A stretch of 64,000 bases of DNA. Origin: Massilia kyonggiensis. Its GTDB lineage: Bacteria; Pseudomonadota; Gammaproteobacteria; Burkholderiales; Burkholderiaceae_D. The notes under the pieces are model-generated. The model searched no databases. It had not been told where the DNA came from and saw nothing but the letters and a program-made list of their open reading frames with translations. The DNA lies in contig NZ_JANUGY010000001.1 of assembly GCF_024756235.1 (NCBI RefSeq), positions 186,001-250,000 on the forward strand, given 5' to 3'. Below, piece after piece: positions 8,187 to 16,148 of this stretch. The position numbers and the translations under genes were made by a program. Positions within the stretch are counted from its first letter, which is position 1. Every line of letters starts with the position of its first letter.

Positions 8187-9563
8187 CTAGGCCCGCGGAA
8201 ACACCATGCTCGCCTCGAAGCCCGGATCGGCGCGGCGCAGCGCGAGCGTGCCCTCGTGCAGCTGGGTGATGGCGGTGACGATGGACAGCCCCAGCCCATT
8301 GCCCGGCAGGTGGCGGCTCTGGTCCACGCGATAGAAGCGGCGCGTGAGCTTGTCCATGTCTTCGAGCGGCACGCCCTGGCCGTAATCGCGTACGGTCAAT
8401 GCCGGCGCGCCGTCCACGGTGGCCACGTCGACGTCGACCCGGCCGCCGTTGCGGCCGTACTTGATGGCGTTGTCGATCAGGCTTGCCAGCGCGCTGGCCA
8501 GCAGGTCGCGGTCGCCGCGGATGATCGTGGGCGTGCCCGTGAAGCGCAGCGCGATGCCCTGCTCTTCCGCCGCCGCTTCGTACAATTCCGTCATGTCGTG
8601 CGCGATCGCGGCCAGGTCGAGTTTTTCGAAGGTGCCCGCGCGCACGCCGGATTCCAGCGCGGCGATCTGCAGGAGCTTGTCGAACAGCGAGATGACGCTG
8701 TCGATGTCCTCGATGGCCAGGCGCGCGTCCGCGACGAGCGCATGCGGGTCGGCCGAGGCCTGCAGCGCGCGGTCCAGGCGCGAGCGCACGCGCGACAGCG
8801 GCGTGCGCAGGTCGTGCGCGATCGAGTTCGACACGTGGCGCACGCCTTCCATCAGCGCCTCGATGCGGTCGAGCATGCGGTTGATGTCGTCGGCCAGGCG
8901 CGCGAATTCGTCGTTGCCCATCACGACGATGCGGCTGGACAGCTCGCCCGCCGCGATGCGCGCCGTCGTGCGGCGGATGCGGCCGATGCGCGCTTCCAGG
9001 CGCGAACGGAAGATCTGGGCGCCGAAGAACGCGAGCAGGATCGACACGGCGCCGCTGACCAGCAGCGCGCGCTCGACGACGCTGCGGATGGCGTCGAGCT
9101 CGATCAGGTCGCGGCCGACGACGAGCCGGCTGCCGTCGTCCAGCCGCGTCGCGATCAGCCGCACGGAGACGGGCGCGCCGTTCCGGTCCATCTGGGCGAA
9201 CGCCAGGTCGCCGGACGCCGGCAGGTCGCCGTACCAGCGTCCCAGGTTGCCGGCCAGGACGTGCGCCTTCGCATCGACGAGGCCCACCACTTCCGTGTCG
9301 GTGTCGATCAGGTCGTGCAGCTGGGCGTCGATTTCGCGCACGAGGCCCGTGCGGCCGTCGCGGACCCACGCGTCGGCCAGGTGCGTTTCCACGGCCATGA
9401 TCTTGTTGTCGATCGAGTGTTCGAACACGCCCACCGTGCCGAAATAGACGATGGCGGACAGGGTCGCCATCGACGCGGCCAGCAGCACGCCGTAGCCGAC
9501 CGCCAGGCGGAACGCGATCGAGCCGCGGAGGCCGAACCGGGTGCTAGCGGGCGGACGGGCCAT
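8187..9563 (-). CDS. two-component sensor histidine kinase (HAMP, HisKA, HATPase)
   Basis: A 458-residue membrane sensor kinase. TM1 is about 17-40, a periplasmic sensing region runs 41-164, TM2 is about 165-186 and HAMP is 187-240. The phosphorylated His250 is in SIAHDLRTPLSR, the N box has Asn365 in SLIDNAIKYG, and G boxes are at DYGQGVP and GNGLGLSIV. The stimulus is unknown. Its start overlaps the end of the response regulator gene by 20 bp, so the pair is translationally coupled. The HDLRTPL H-box places it with OmpR-partner kinases. Confidence 0.94.
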   Translation of the reverse strand: MARPPASTRFGLRGSIAFRLAVGYGVLLAASMATLSAIVYFGTVGVFEHSIDNKIMAVETHLADAWVRDGRTGLVREIDAQLHDLIDTDTEVVGLVDAKAHVLAGNLGRWYGDLPASGDLAFAQMDRNGAPVSVRLIATRLDDGSRLVVGRDLIELDAIRSVVERALLVSGAVSILLAFFGAQIFRSRLEARIGRIRRTTARIAAGELSSRIVVMGNDEFARLADDINRMLDRIEALMEGVRHVSNSIAHDLRTPLSRVRSRLDRALQASADPHALVADARLAIEDIDSVISLFDKLLQIAALESGVRAGTFEKLDLAAIAHDMTELYEAAAEEQGIALRFTGTPTIIRGDRDLLASALASLIDNAIKYGRNGGRVDVDVATVDGAPALTVRDYGQGVPLEDMDKLTRRFYRVDQSRHLPGNGLGLSIVTAITQLHEGTLALRRADPGFEASMVFPRA

Positions 9564-10248
9564 AGGTCGGCGCGGCGCTCAGCACGTAGCCGGCACCTCT
9601 CACCGTGTGGATCAGGGCCGGGCTGAAATCCTTGTCGATCTTGCTGCGCAGGCGGCTGATCTGCACGTCGATGACGTTCGTCTGCGGATCGAAATGGTAT
9701 TCCCACACGCCTTCCAGCAGCATCGTGCGGGTGACGATCTGGCCTTCGTGGCGCATGAGGTATTCGAGCAGGCGGAATTCGCGCGGCTGCAGGTTGATCG
9801 TCGTGCCCTGGCGCGTGACGCGCATCGTGCGCACGTCCAGCAGCAGGTCGGCCACCTGCAGCGCGGTGGCCTCGCGCGACCAGGAATTGCGGCGGCTGAG
9901 GTTTTCCACGCGCGCCAGCAGTTCCGACATGACGAACGGCTTGGTCAGATAGTCGTCGCTGCCCGCGCGCAGGCCGCGCACGCGTTCGTCGACGCTGTTC
10001 AGCGCGGACAGGATCAGCACCGGCGTGCCGTCGCCGCGGGCGCGCATCTGTTCGAGGATGCCAAGGCCGTCGACCTGGCCGGGCAGCATGCGGTCGAGGA
10101 CGACGACGTCCCAGCGCGTCTCCTGCAGGCGGCGGTTGCCCTCCTCGCCGTTCGTTTCCGCCTGCACGGCATAGCCGGCCGCGCGCAATCCGCTGCAGAG
10201 GTAGTCGCGGGTTTCGGTATCGTCTTCGATCACGAGGCAGTTCGGCAT
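9544..10248 (-). CDS. OmpR/PhoB-family response regulator
   Basis: A 234-residue transcription regulator. The receiver domain (1-120) has the acidic pair Asp9/Asp10, phospho-acceptor Asp52 in VVVLDRMLPG and Lys103 in YLTKPF. The winged-helix DNA-binding domain (about 130-225) shows LQPREFRLLEYLM and the recognition region NVIDVQISRLRSKID. It is the cognate partner of the kinase overlapping its 3' end. The alpha-oxoamine synthase gene stops 25 bp upstream on the same strand, so the three genes may form one transcript. Confidence 0.94.
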   Translation of the reverse strand: MPNCLVIEDDTETRDYLCSGLRAAGYAVQAETNGEEGNRRLQETRWDVVVLDRMLPGQVDGLGILEQMRARGDGTPVLILSALNSVDERVRGLRAGSDDYLTKPFVMSELLARVENLSRRNSWSREATALQVADLLLDVRTMRVTRQGTTINLQPREFRLLEYLMRHEGQIVTRTMLLEGVWEYHFDPQTNVIDVQISRLRSKIDKDFSPALIHTVRGAGYVLSAAPTYGPSAR

Positions 10249-10273
10249 GATTCGGCTCTTGGTGTTAAGTGGA

Positions 10274-11473
10274 CTATAGCATGGAGGCCAGGTGGGCCAT
10301 CACGGCCACGACGTGGTCGATCTGGGCGCGCGTATGCCCGGCGTTGAGCATGAAGCGCAGGCGCGCCTGGCCGACGGGGACGGCCGGGAACTGGATCGCG
10401 TCGACGTGGATGCCCTCCGCGCGCAGCGCGCGCTGGAAGCGCTGGCACAACTCGGCATCCCTGACGAGCACCGGGACGATCGGCGTCTGCGTCGACGTCA
10501 GCGTGTAGCCCAGCGGTTTCATTTGCTCGACGAAGTGGCGCTGGTTCTCCCACAGGCGCGCGCGGCGCTGCGGCTCTTCCTGCAGCACGTCCAGCGCGGC
10601 CAGCAGCGCGTTGGCCTGGTCCGGCGGCGGCGGGCAGGTGAAGCCGTAGGCGGAACTCGTCAGGCGCAGCACGTCCGCCATCTCGCGCTCCAGCGCCACG
10701 AAGCCGCCGATGGCGCCCAGCGCCTTCGACAGGGTCCCCATCTGCATGATGGTGGGGCTGTAGCAGCCGTAGTGCTCGGACGTGCCGCCGCCGTGTTCTC
10801 CCAGGATGCCGGTGGCGTGGGCGTCGTCGATGTACAGGATCGCACCGTATTTCTCGGCCAGTGCGGTGAGCTCGGGCAGCGGCGCGATCGTGCCTTCCAT
10901 GCTGAACACGCCGTCGCTGACGATGATCGGGCTGACGCCGTCCGCCGCCTTCAGCAGCGACTCCAGGTGGTCCATGTCGGCATGGCGGTACGTGTGCTTG
11001 TCCGCGCCCGACATCAGGATGCCTTCGCGGATGCTGACGTGGTTGAACTCGTCCGTGAAGTACGCGTACTTGCGGCGCTTGCGCGGCCGGTAGCCGTGCA
11101 GCCGCGCCAGCAGGCCGGCCTTGACGAGCGTGGACAGCACGCCGATGTTCGTCATGTAGCCCGTGACGAACAGCACGGCGTCGGTCTTGTGCTTCAGTTC
11201 ACCGAGCCGGCGTTCCAGCTCGCGGTACACGGGCAGATCTCCGCCCAGCAGCCGCGATTCGCAGTTGCCGACGCCGTAGCGCTCCAGCCCCGCCTTCGCC
11301 GCGTCCACGAGGCGCGGATGGTTCGCCAGCGCCAGGTAGTTATTGGTGCTGAACGACACGGCGGCCTCGCCGTTCACCTTGAATACCGGATCCGGCAAGG
11401 TGTCGTGGACGGGCGTGTCGTGGTGGATGGCGTGGGTTTGCAGCCAGTCTGCAATGTCGGCGAGGTCGTGCAT
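10274..11473 (-). CDS. PLP-dependent alpha-oxoamine synthase family enzyme (KBL/BioF/SPT-like)
   Basis: A 399-residue fold-type I PLP enzyme. Members join an amino acid to an acyl thioester with loss of CO2, or do related chemistry. Visible motifs are STNNYLALANHP, the substrate loop GNCESRLLGGD, the PLP-stacking His145 in DEFNHVS, Asp217/His219 in YIDDAHATG and the Schiff-base Lys250 in GTLSKALG. A basic insertion, RPRKRRKY (129-136), is unusual. No biotin, threonine or sphingolipid genes are adjacent, so the product is unknown. I chose the ATG at 11473; the upstream in-frame stretch is AT-rich and overlaps the promoter. No strong ribosome site is visible. Confidence 0.85.
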   Translation of the reverse strand: MHDLADIADWLQTHAIHHDTPVHDTLPDPVFKVNGEAAVSFSTNNYLALANHPRLVDAAKAGLERYGVGNCESRLLGGDLPVYRELERRLGELKHKTDAVLFVTGYMTNIGVLSTLVKAGLLARLHGYRPRKRRKYAYFTDEFNHVSIREGILMSGADKHTYRHADMDHLESLLKAADGVSPIIVSDGVFSMEGTIAPLPELTALAEKYGAILYIDDAHATGILGEHGGGTSEHYGCYSPTIMQMGTLSKALGAIGGFVALEREMADVLRLTSSAYGFTCPPPPDQANALLAALDVLQEEPQRRARLWENQRHFVEQMKPLGYTLTSTQTPIVPVLVRDAELCQRFQRALRAEGIHVDAIQFPAVPVGQARLRFMLNAGHTRAQIDHVVAVMAHLASML

Positions 11474-11522
11474 GTTCGGGAGGATCGGATGGCGCTGCGG
11501 TGCAGTATAGGCGAGTGGCGGG

Positions 11523-11552
11523 AGCCTAAAAATTACGATCAAGTAATGTCAA
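11523..11552 (-). promoter_or_regulatory. candidate sigma-70 promoter of the alpha-oxoamine synthase gene
   Basis: Read on the minus strand, a perfect TTGACA (11552-11547) is followed 18 bp later by TAGGCT (11528-11523). The -10 match is weak. The two flanking 16-bp palindromes place one operator in the -35/-10 spacer and one directly upstream of the -35. Confidence 0.45.
11532..11547. promoter_or_regulatory. operator-like palindrome, proximal copy (ATTAC-N6-GTAAT)
   Basis: Sixteen bp, ATTACGATCAAGTAAT. It sits between the candidate -35 and -10 of the synthase promoter, where a bound regulator would block RNA polymerase. A second copy starts exactly 32 bp away. Confidence 0.55.
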
Positions 11553-11563
11553 CACAGCGTCAC

Positions 11564-11579
11564 ATTACTAAATCGTAAT
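11564..11579. promoter_or_regulatory. operator-like palindrome, distal copy (ATTAC-N6-GTAAT)
   Basis: Sixteen bp, ATTACTAAATCGTAAT, lying just upstream of the TTGACA on the minus strand. With the proximal copy it also makes one large inverted repeat with 18-bp arms (11532-11549 and 11562-11579, 16 of 18 matching). The 32-bp spacing is about three helical turns. Confidence 0.55.
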
Positions 11580-11665
11580 ACGGTATTGATGCGCTGCAAC
11601 GTAGAATCCGAGCGTTTTCATTTCATGGAGCTCCCTTTCATGGGCACTTGTTCGAGTGGCAGTTG

Positions 11666-11745
11666 TTGCCGGCTGAATGCCGGTCCCGCCCCGGCAAGAT
11701 AACGCAGGATCTCCTCCTGCCGTCATCTCGCCCCAGGGGGGATGA
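11666..11745 (+). other. three consecutive hairpins in the leader of the porin/ABC operon
   Basis: The gap 11474-11812 has no convincing gene. Besides the synthase promoter it holds three potential stems in a row: TTGCCGG/CCGGCAA (11666-11697), GCAGGA/TCCTGC (11704-11720) and TCATC plus CCCC against GGGG plus GATGA (11723-11745). None is followed by a T run, so they are not classic terminators. They lie 70-150 bp before the porin start and could be a structured 5' leader. I could not match them to a known riboswitch class. Confidence 0.3.
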
Positions 11746-11812
11746 TGGTATCCACGACACACGAATCACCAAGCGCGAATGAAAGGTATGCCGTTTACCG
11801 ACGGAGATACCG

Positions 11813-13093
11813 ATGTTTCGTTGTTCCCTGTTTTACTTCGCCGCGGCCATGACGCTCGCGGCGCCAATCGCCCGTGCCGACGAGGCCTGGAATGCGCACG
11901 TCCAGGCCACGTACGTGTGGCAGGCCAAACCCGCTTTCGACGCCGCATACACCGGCCCCGCCAGCCTCGCCCCGTCGCGCGAGACGGGCTATTCGTTCAG
12001 CGCCACCGCCGCCTTCGGCGTCCGTCCGTGGGCGGGCGCGGAACTCTACTTCGACCCGGAAGTCGTGCAGGGCAAGGCGCTGTCCGGCCTGCACGGTTTC
12101 GGCGGCATGACCAATGGCGAAGAGCAGAAGACGAGCGGCACGAGCCCGACCTTCTATCGCGCCCGGCTGTTCCTGCGCCAGACATGGAACCTCGATGGCG
12201 AGATGCAGACCGTCGCCTCCGACATGAACCAGCTCGCGGGCAGCGTGGCCAGCCGCCGCGTCGTGCTCACGGCCGGCAACCTGGCCGTGTCCGATGTCTT
12301 CGACGCCAACAGCCAGGCGCACGACGCCCGCAGCCAGTTCCTGAACTGGGCGCTCGTCGCGCACGGCGCCTGGGATTTCGCGGCGGATGCGCGCGGCTAC
12401 ACGTGGGGCGCTGCGCTCGAGTACTACGACGGCGACTGGGCCGTGCGCGCCGGGCGTTTCCTGCTGCCTGCCGAATCGAATGGCCTGCCGCTCGACACGC
12501 GCATCTTCAAGCACTATGGCGATCAGGCCGAGGTGGAACACCATCACGCGTGGTTCGGCCAGCCGGGCACCATGCGCGTACTGGCCTTCCACGACCGCGC
12601 CCGCATGGGATCGTTCCGCGATGCGCTGGCAGCCGGCGCAGCGCCGGATGTCGGCAACGTACGGCGCGAGCGCGGCAAGACGGGCTTCGGCCTGAGCCTG
12701 GACCAAGCATTGACCGGGAGCGTCGTCATGTTCGCGCGCGCCAGCCGCAACGACGGGCAGTCGGAAACCTATGCGTTCGCCGAGATCGAACGGTCGTTGT
12801 CCGTGGGCGCCACCTTGCAGGTCCGCGGCAGCGACACGCTGGGTATCGCGCTGGTGCGCAATGGCCTGTCGCAGGCGCACCGCGACTACCTGGCGGCGGG
12901 CGGCATCGGCGCCTTCATCGGCGACGGCCGGCTGGACTACCGCCCCGAGCAGATCGCGGAAACCTATTACAGGATCGAGCTGGGCCGGTACGCCGCCCTG
13001 TCGCTGGACTGGCAGCACGTCGCCAACCCGGCCTACAACGGCGCGCGCGGTCCGGTGGACGTCTACGGCGTGCGGCTGCACGGGCAATACTGA
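11813..13093 (+). CDS. outer-membrane porin-like protein (possibly OprB-type)
   Basis: A 426-residue protein with a signal peptide cleaved about after residue 22 (ARA/DEAW). Alternating amphipathic segments and many aromatic residues at strand ends fit a beta-barrel, and the C-terminus ends in an aromatic residue (RLHGQY). The pattern resembles carbohydrate-selective OprB-type porins, but that is a guess from style. A GGAG ribosome site precedes the ATG. Only 11 bp separate its stop from the ABC permease start, so it probably passes the transporter's substrate across the outer membrane. Confidence 0.7.
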   Translation: MFRCSLFYFAAAMTLAAPIARADEAWNAHVQATYVWQAKPAFDAAYTGPASLAPSRETGYSFSATAAFGVRPWAGAELYFDPEVVQGKALSGLHGFGGMTNGEEQKTSGTSPTFYRARLFLRQTWNLDGEMQTVASDMNQLAGSVASRRVVLTAGNLAVSDVFDANSQAHDARSQFLNWALVAHGAWDFAADARGYTWGAALEYYDGDWAVRAGRFLLPAESNGLPLDTRIFKHYGDQAEVEHHHAWFGQPGTMRVLAFHDRARMGSFRDALAAGAAPDVGNVRRERGKTGFGLSLDQALTGSVVMFARASRNDGQSETYAFAEIERSLSVGATLQVRGSDTLGIALVRNGLSQAHRDYLAAGGIGAFIGDGRLDYRPEQIAETYYRIELGRYAALSLDWQHVANPAYNGARGPVDVYGVRLHGQY

Positions 13094-13104
13094 GGAGACG
13101 AGAC

Positions 13105-14832
13105 ATGTTCGAACTGTTCACTCCGGGCCGCACCGGCCGCTCGTTCCTCACGACGACTCCCAACCGCTGGGACTGGGCGCTGCTGCCCCTCGTCCTCGTC
13201 GTGCTGGCGCTGGCCGCGTACGGCGCGATGCAGATGACGCGCCCCTTCGTGCTGGGCCAGCCGACGCCGGTCTCGCTCGATCCGGCCGTGTTGCCCTACT
13301 ACCTGCTGCGCACGATCCTGCGCATGTTCAGCGCGTTGGGCGCCGCGCTGCTGTTCACGTTCGCGTTCGCCGTCGTCGCCACGCGCTGGAAGAGCGCGGA
13401 AAAAATCATGGTGCCGCTGCTGGACGTGCTGCAGTCGGTGCCGATCCTCGGCTTCCAGGCCATCGCGATCACGCCGTTCATCGCCCTGTTCCCGGGCAAC
13501 CTGTTCGGCGTCGAGTGCGCCGCCATTTTCGCGATCTTCACGTCGCAGGCGTGGAACATGGCGTTCAGCCTGTACCAGTCGATGAAGACGATCCCGCCCG
13601 AGCTGGCGGAAGCGGCGCGCGTGTTCCGCCTGTCCGCCTGGCAGCGCTTCTGGCGCCTGGAGCTGCCGTTCGCGATGCCGGCGCTGCTGTGGAACATGAT
13701 GATGTCGATGTCCGGCGGCTGGTTCCTGCTCGTGGCGGCCGAGGCGATCTCGGTGGCGGGCCAGGACATCAAGCTGCCCGGCATCGGCGCCTACATCGCC
13801 GTCGCCATCGAACAGAAGAACGGCGGCGCCATCGCCTGGGCCATCGCCGCCATGTTCACCGGCATCCTGCTGTACGACCAGCTGTTCTTCCGTCCCCTGC
13901 TGGCGTGGGCGGATAAATTCCGCTTCGAGGAATCGCAGGGGGAGATCGCGCAGCAGTCGTGGGTGCTGGACTGGGGCCGCCGCAGCGTGTGGATCCGCGC
14001 GCTGACCGACCGCATGTGGGCGCTGCTGGCGCGCACGCTGGGCTGGTTCGGCACGCCCGAACCTGTCGAGGGGCCGCTGCGGCCGTCCCGCTTCGCGCTG
14101 TCGGCGCGCACGATCGACGGGATCCTCCTCGCGCTCGCGCTGCTGGGCGCGTGGCGCTTCCTCCTGTTCATCCACGCCGAAGTGGGCTGGGGCGAAACGC
14201 TGCGCGTCGTGGGCTTGGGCGGCCTCACGCTCGTGCGCGTGCTGCTGCTGATCGCGGTGGCGTCGCTGTTCTGGGTACCGGTCGCCGTCTGGATCGGCCT
14301 GCGTCCGGCGTACGCGCAGAAGGTGCAGGCGCTGGCGCAATTCCTGGCCGCGTTTCCCGTCAACCTGATCTATCCGCTGGTCGTGTACGTCGTCGTGCAC
14401 CTGCACCTGAACCTGAACATCTGGCTCAGCCCGTTGATGGTGTTCGGCACCCAGTGGTACATCCTGTTCAACGTGGTCGCGGGCGCATCCACGCTGCCGA
14501 ACGAGTTACGCCTCGCGGCCGACAACCTGGGCCTGACGGGCTGGCTGAAATGGAAGCGCGTGTACCTGCCGGCCGTGTTCCCCAGCTTCGTCACGGGCGC
14601 GATCACGGCCAGCGGCGGCTCGTGGAACGCGAGCATCGTGGCGGAATACGTCACGTGGGGCAGGACGTCGCTCGTGGCCGATGGCCTGGGCAGCTACATC
14701 AAGCAGATGACGGATGCCGGCGACTTCCACCGCGTCGCCCTCGGCATCGGGGTGATGTGCGTATTCGTCATGGTATTGAACCGCTTCTTCTGGCGCCGGC
14801 TGTACCTGCTGGCCGAAGACCGCAGCCGCTGA
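13105..14832 (+). CDS. double-length ABC transporter permease (nitrate/sulfonate/taurine-type)
   Basis: A 575-residue inner-membrane protein made of two fused permease units. Each has a coupling (EAA-type) loop: EAARVFRLSAWQRFWRLELP near residues 170-190 and LAADNLGLTGWLKWKRVYLP near 470-490. Most permeases of this class are about 250-280 residues and work as dimers; here both halves are in one chain. A GAGGAGA ribosome site precedes the ATG. It lies between the porin-like gene and the ATPase gene. No substrate-binding protein gene is adjacent. Confidence 0.9.
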   Translation: MFELFTPGRTGRSFLTTTPNRWDWALLPLVLVVLALAAYGAMQMTRPFVLGQPTPVSLDPAVLPYYLLRTILRMFSALGAALLFTFAFAVVATRWKSAEKIMVPLLDVLQSVPILGFQAIAITPFIALFPGNLFGVECAAIFAIFTSQAWNMAFSLYQSMKTIPPELAEAARVFRLSAWQRFWRLELPFAMPALLWNMMMSMSGGWFLLVAAEAISVAGQDIKLPGIGAYIAVAIEQKNGGAIAWAIAAMFTGILLYDQLFFRPLLAWADKFRFEESQGEIAQQSWVLDWGRRSVWIRALTDRMWALLARTLGWFGTPEPVEGPLRPSRFALSARTIDGILLALALLGAWRFLLFIHAEVGWGETLRVVGLGGLTLVRVLLLIAVASLFWVPVAVWIGLRPAYAQKVQALAQFLAAFPVNLIYPLVVYVVVHLHLNLNIWLSPLMVFGTQWYILFNVVAGASTLPNELRLAADNLGLTGWLKWKRVYLPAVFPSFVTGAITASGGSWNASIVAEYVTWGRTSLVADGLGSYIKQMTDAGDFHRVALGIGVMCVFVMVLNRFFWRRLYLLAEDRSR

Positions 14833-14846
14833 AAGGGAGAATGGAA

Positions 14847-16145
14847 ATGACCGACAAACTGATCGAACTGCAGGCCGTGCAAAAGGCCTTCCGCAGCGCC
14901 GACGGCGCCCCGCGCACCGTGCTCGAAGGCGTCGACTTCACCTTGGCGGACGGCGAGATCGTCGCGCTGCTGGGCAAATCCGGCTCGGGCAAATCGACCT
15001 TGCTGCGCATCGTGGCGGGCCTCGTGCCAGCCGACGCGGGCAAGGTCGAATACCGCGGACGTCCCATCCGCGGGCCGCTGTCCGGCGTCGCGATGGTCTT
15101 TCAATCGTTCGCGCTGTTCCCGTGGCTGACGGTGCAGCAGAACGTGGAGCTGGGCCTGGAAGCGCAGGGCGTGCCGCCCGCCGTGCGGCGCGAACGGGCG
15201 GACGCGATGCTCGACCTGATCGGCCTGTCCGGCTTCGGCAGCGCGCTGCCGAGGGAGCTGTCGGGCGGCATGCGCCAGCGCGTGGGCATCGCGCGCGCGC
15301 TCGTCACGCACCCGGACGTGCTGCTGATGGACGAAGCCTTCTCGGCGCTGGACGTGCTGACGGGCGAGACGCTGCGGGGCGACATCCTCGACCTGTGGGA
15401 CGGCCAGCGGATTCCCACGCGCGGCATCCTGATCGTGTCGCACAACATCGAGGAAGCCGTCATGATGGCGGACCGCATCGTCATCCTGTCGAGCGATCCG
15501 GGCCGCGTGCGCCACGAGATCCGCATCGACCTGCCGCGCCCGCGCAATGCCGACGCGCCGGAAGTGCGCGCCCTCGTCGACGAAGTCTATGGCCTGATGA
15601 CGATGCGCCCCGCCGCCGCGCCCGCGACGGCGCGCCCGGCCACCATCGACTACCGCGTGCCGGACACGGACGTGGGCCGCATGGAAAGCGTGCTGGACCT
15701 GCTCGCGGGCGCCCCGTACGACGGCCGCGCCGACCTGCCGCAACTGTCGGAAGACGCCGAGCTGCCGGACGAGGAACTGTTCCCGACCTACGAGGCATTG
15801 AACCTGCTGGGCCTTGCGCACGTCGAGCGCGGCGACATCGCGCTGACGGGGCTGGGCCTGCGCTATGCCCAGGCCGGCCAGGCGCTGCGCCAGGCGCTGT
15901 TCGGCCAGCAGCTGTTGAAAAACGTGCCGCTCGCGGCGCGCATCCGCCGCCAACTGGAAGACGAGCCGGGCGGCGCACTGCCGGAAGACCCGTTCATCGA
16001 CCTGCTGGAAGACACGCTGGAAGCCGACCAGGCCAAGCGCATGCTGGAAGTGGCGATCGAGTGGGGCCGCTACGGCGAACTCTATGAATACGACTATCAC
16101 ACCGGCCGGCTGAAACTGCCGGGCACCGGCAACACGAAGGAGTGA
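14847..16145 (+). CDS. ABC transporter ATPase with C-terminal extension domain
   Basis: A 432-residue protein. The ABC ATPase domain (1-260) has Walker A GKSGSGKST (43-51), Q-loop Gln86, signature LSGGMRQ (138-144), Walker B ending in Asp162/Glu163 and switch His199. Residues about 275-432 form an acidic helical domain like the AAA-associated domain found on some NitT/TauT-class ATPases, probably regulatory. Two in-frame ATGs are six bases apart. I chose the second, because AAGGGAGA is too close to the first. The gene energises the fused permease upstream. Confidence 0.92.
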   Translation: MTDKLIELQAVQKAFRSADGAPRTVLEGVDFTLADGEIVALLGKSGSGKSTLLRIVAGLVPADAGKVEYRGRPIRGPLSGVAMVFQSFALFPWLTVQQNVELGLEAQGVPPAVRRERADAMLDLIGLSGFGSALPRELSGGMRQRVGIARALVTHPDVLLMDEAFSALDVLTGETLRGDILDLWDGQRIPTRGILIVSHNIEEAVMMADRIVILSSDPGRVRHEIRIDLPRPRNADAPEVRALVDEVYGLMTMRPAAAPATARPATIDYRVPDTDVGRMESVLDLLAGAPYDGRADLPQLSEDAELPDEELFPTYEALNLLGLAHVERGDIALTGLGLRYAQAGQALRQALFGQQLLKNVPLAARIRRQLEDEPGGALPEDPFIDLLEDTLEADQAKRMLEVAIEWGRYGELYEYDYHTGRLKLPGTGNTKE

Positions 16146-16148
16146 CGA

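Noticed and set aside
10274..11473. Assigning the PLP enzyme as BioF, KBL or CqsA/JqsA
   Set aside because: The active-site residues fit the whole family, but no biotin or threonine genes are adjacent and the loop sequences do not match CqsA. Only the family call is supported.
11568..11621. A 17-codon minus-strand frame (MKTLGFYVAAHQYRITI) behind a GGAG site, possible leader or signal peptide
   Set aside because: It lies upstream of the synthase promoter rather than in its transcript, overlaps the distal palindrome, and is too short to support without conservation data.
11590..11812. Guanidine-class riboswitch before the NitT/TauT-type transporter
   Set aside because: I found no paired ACGR-loop hairpins and no recognisable guanidine-I core; only generic stems are present.
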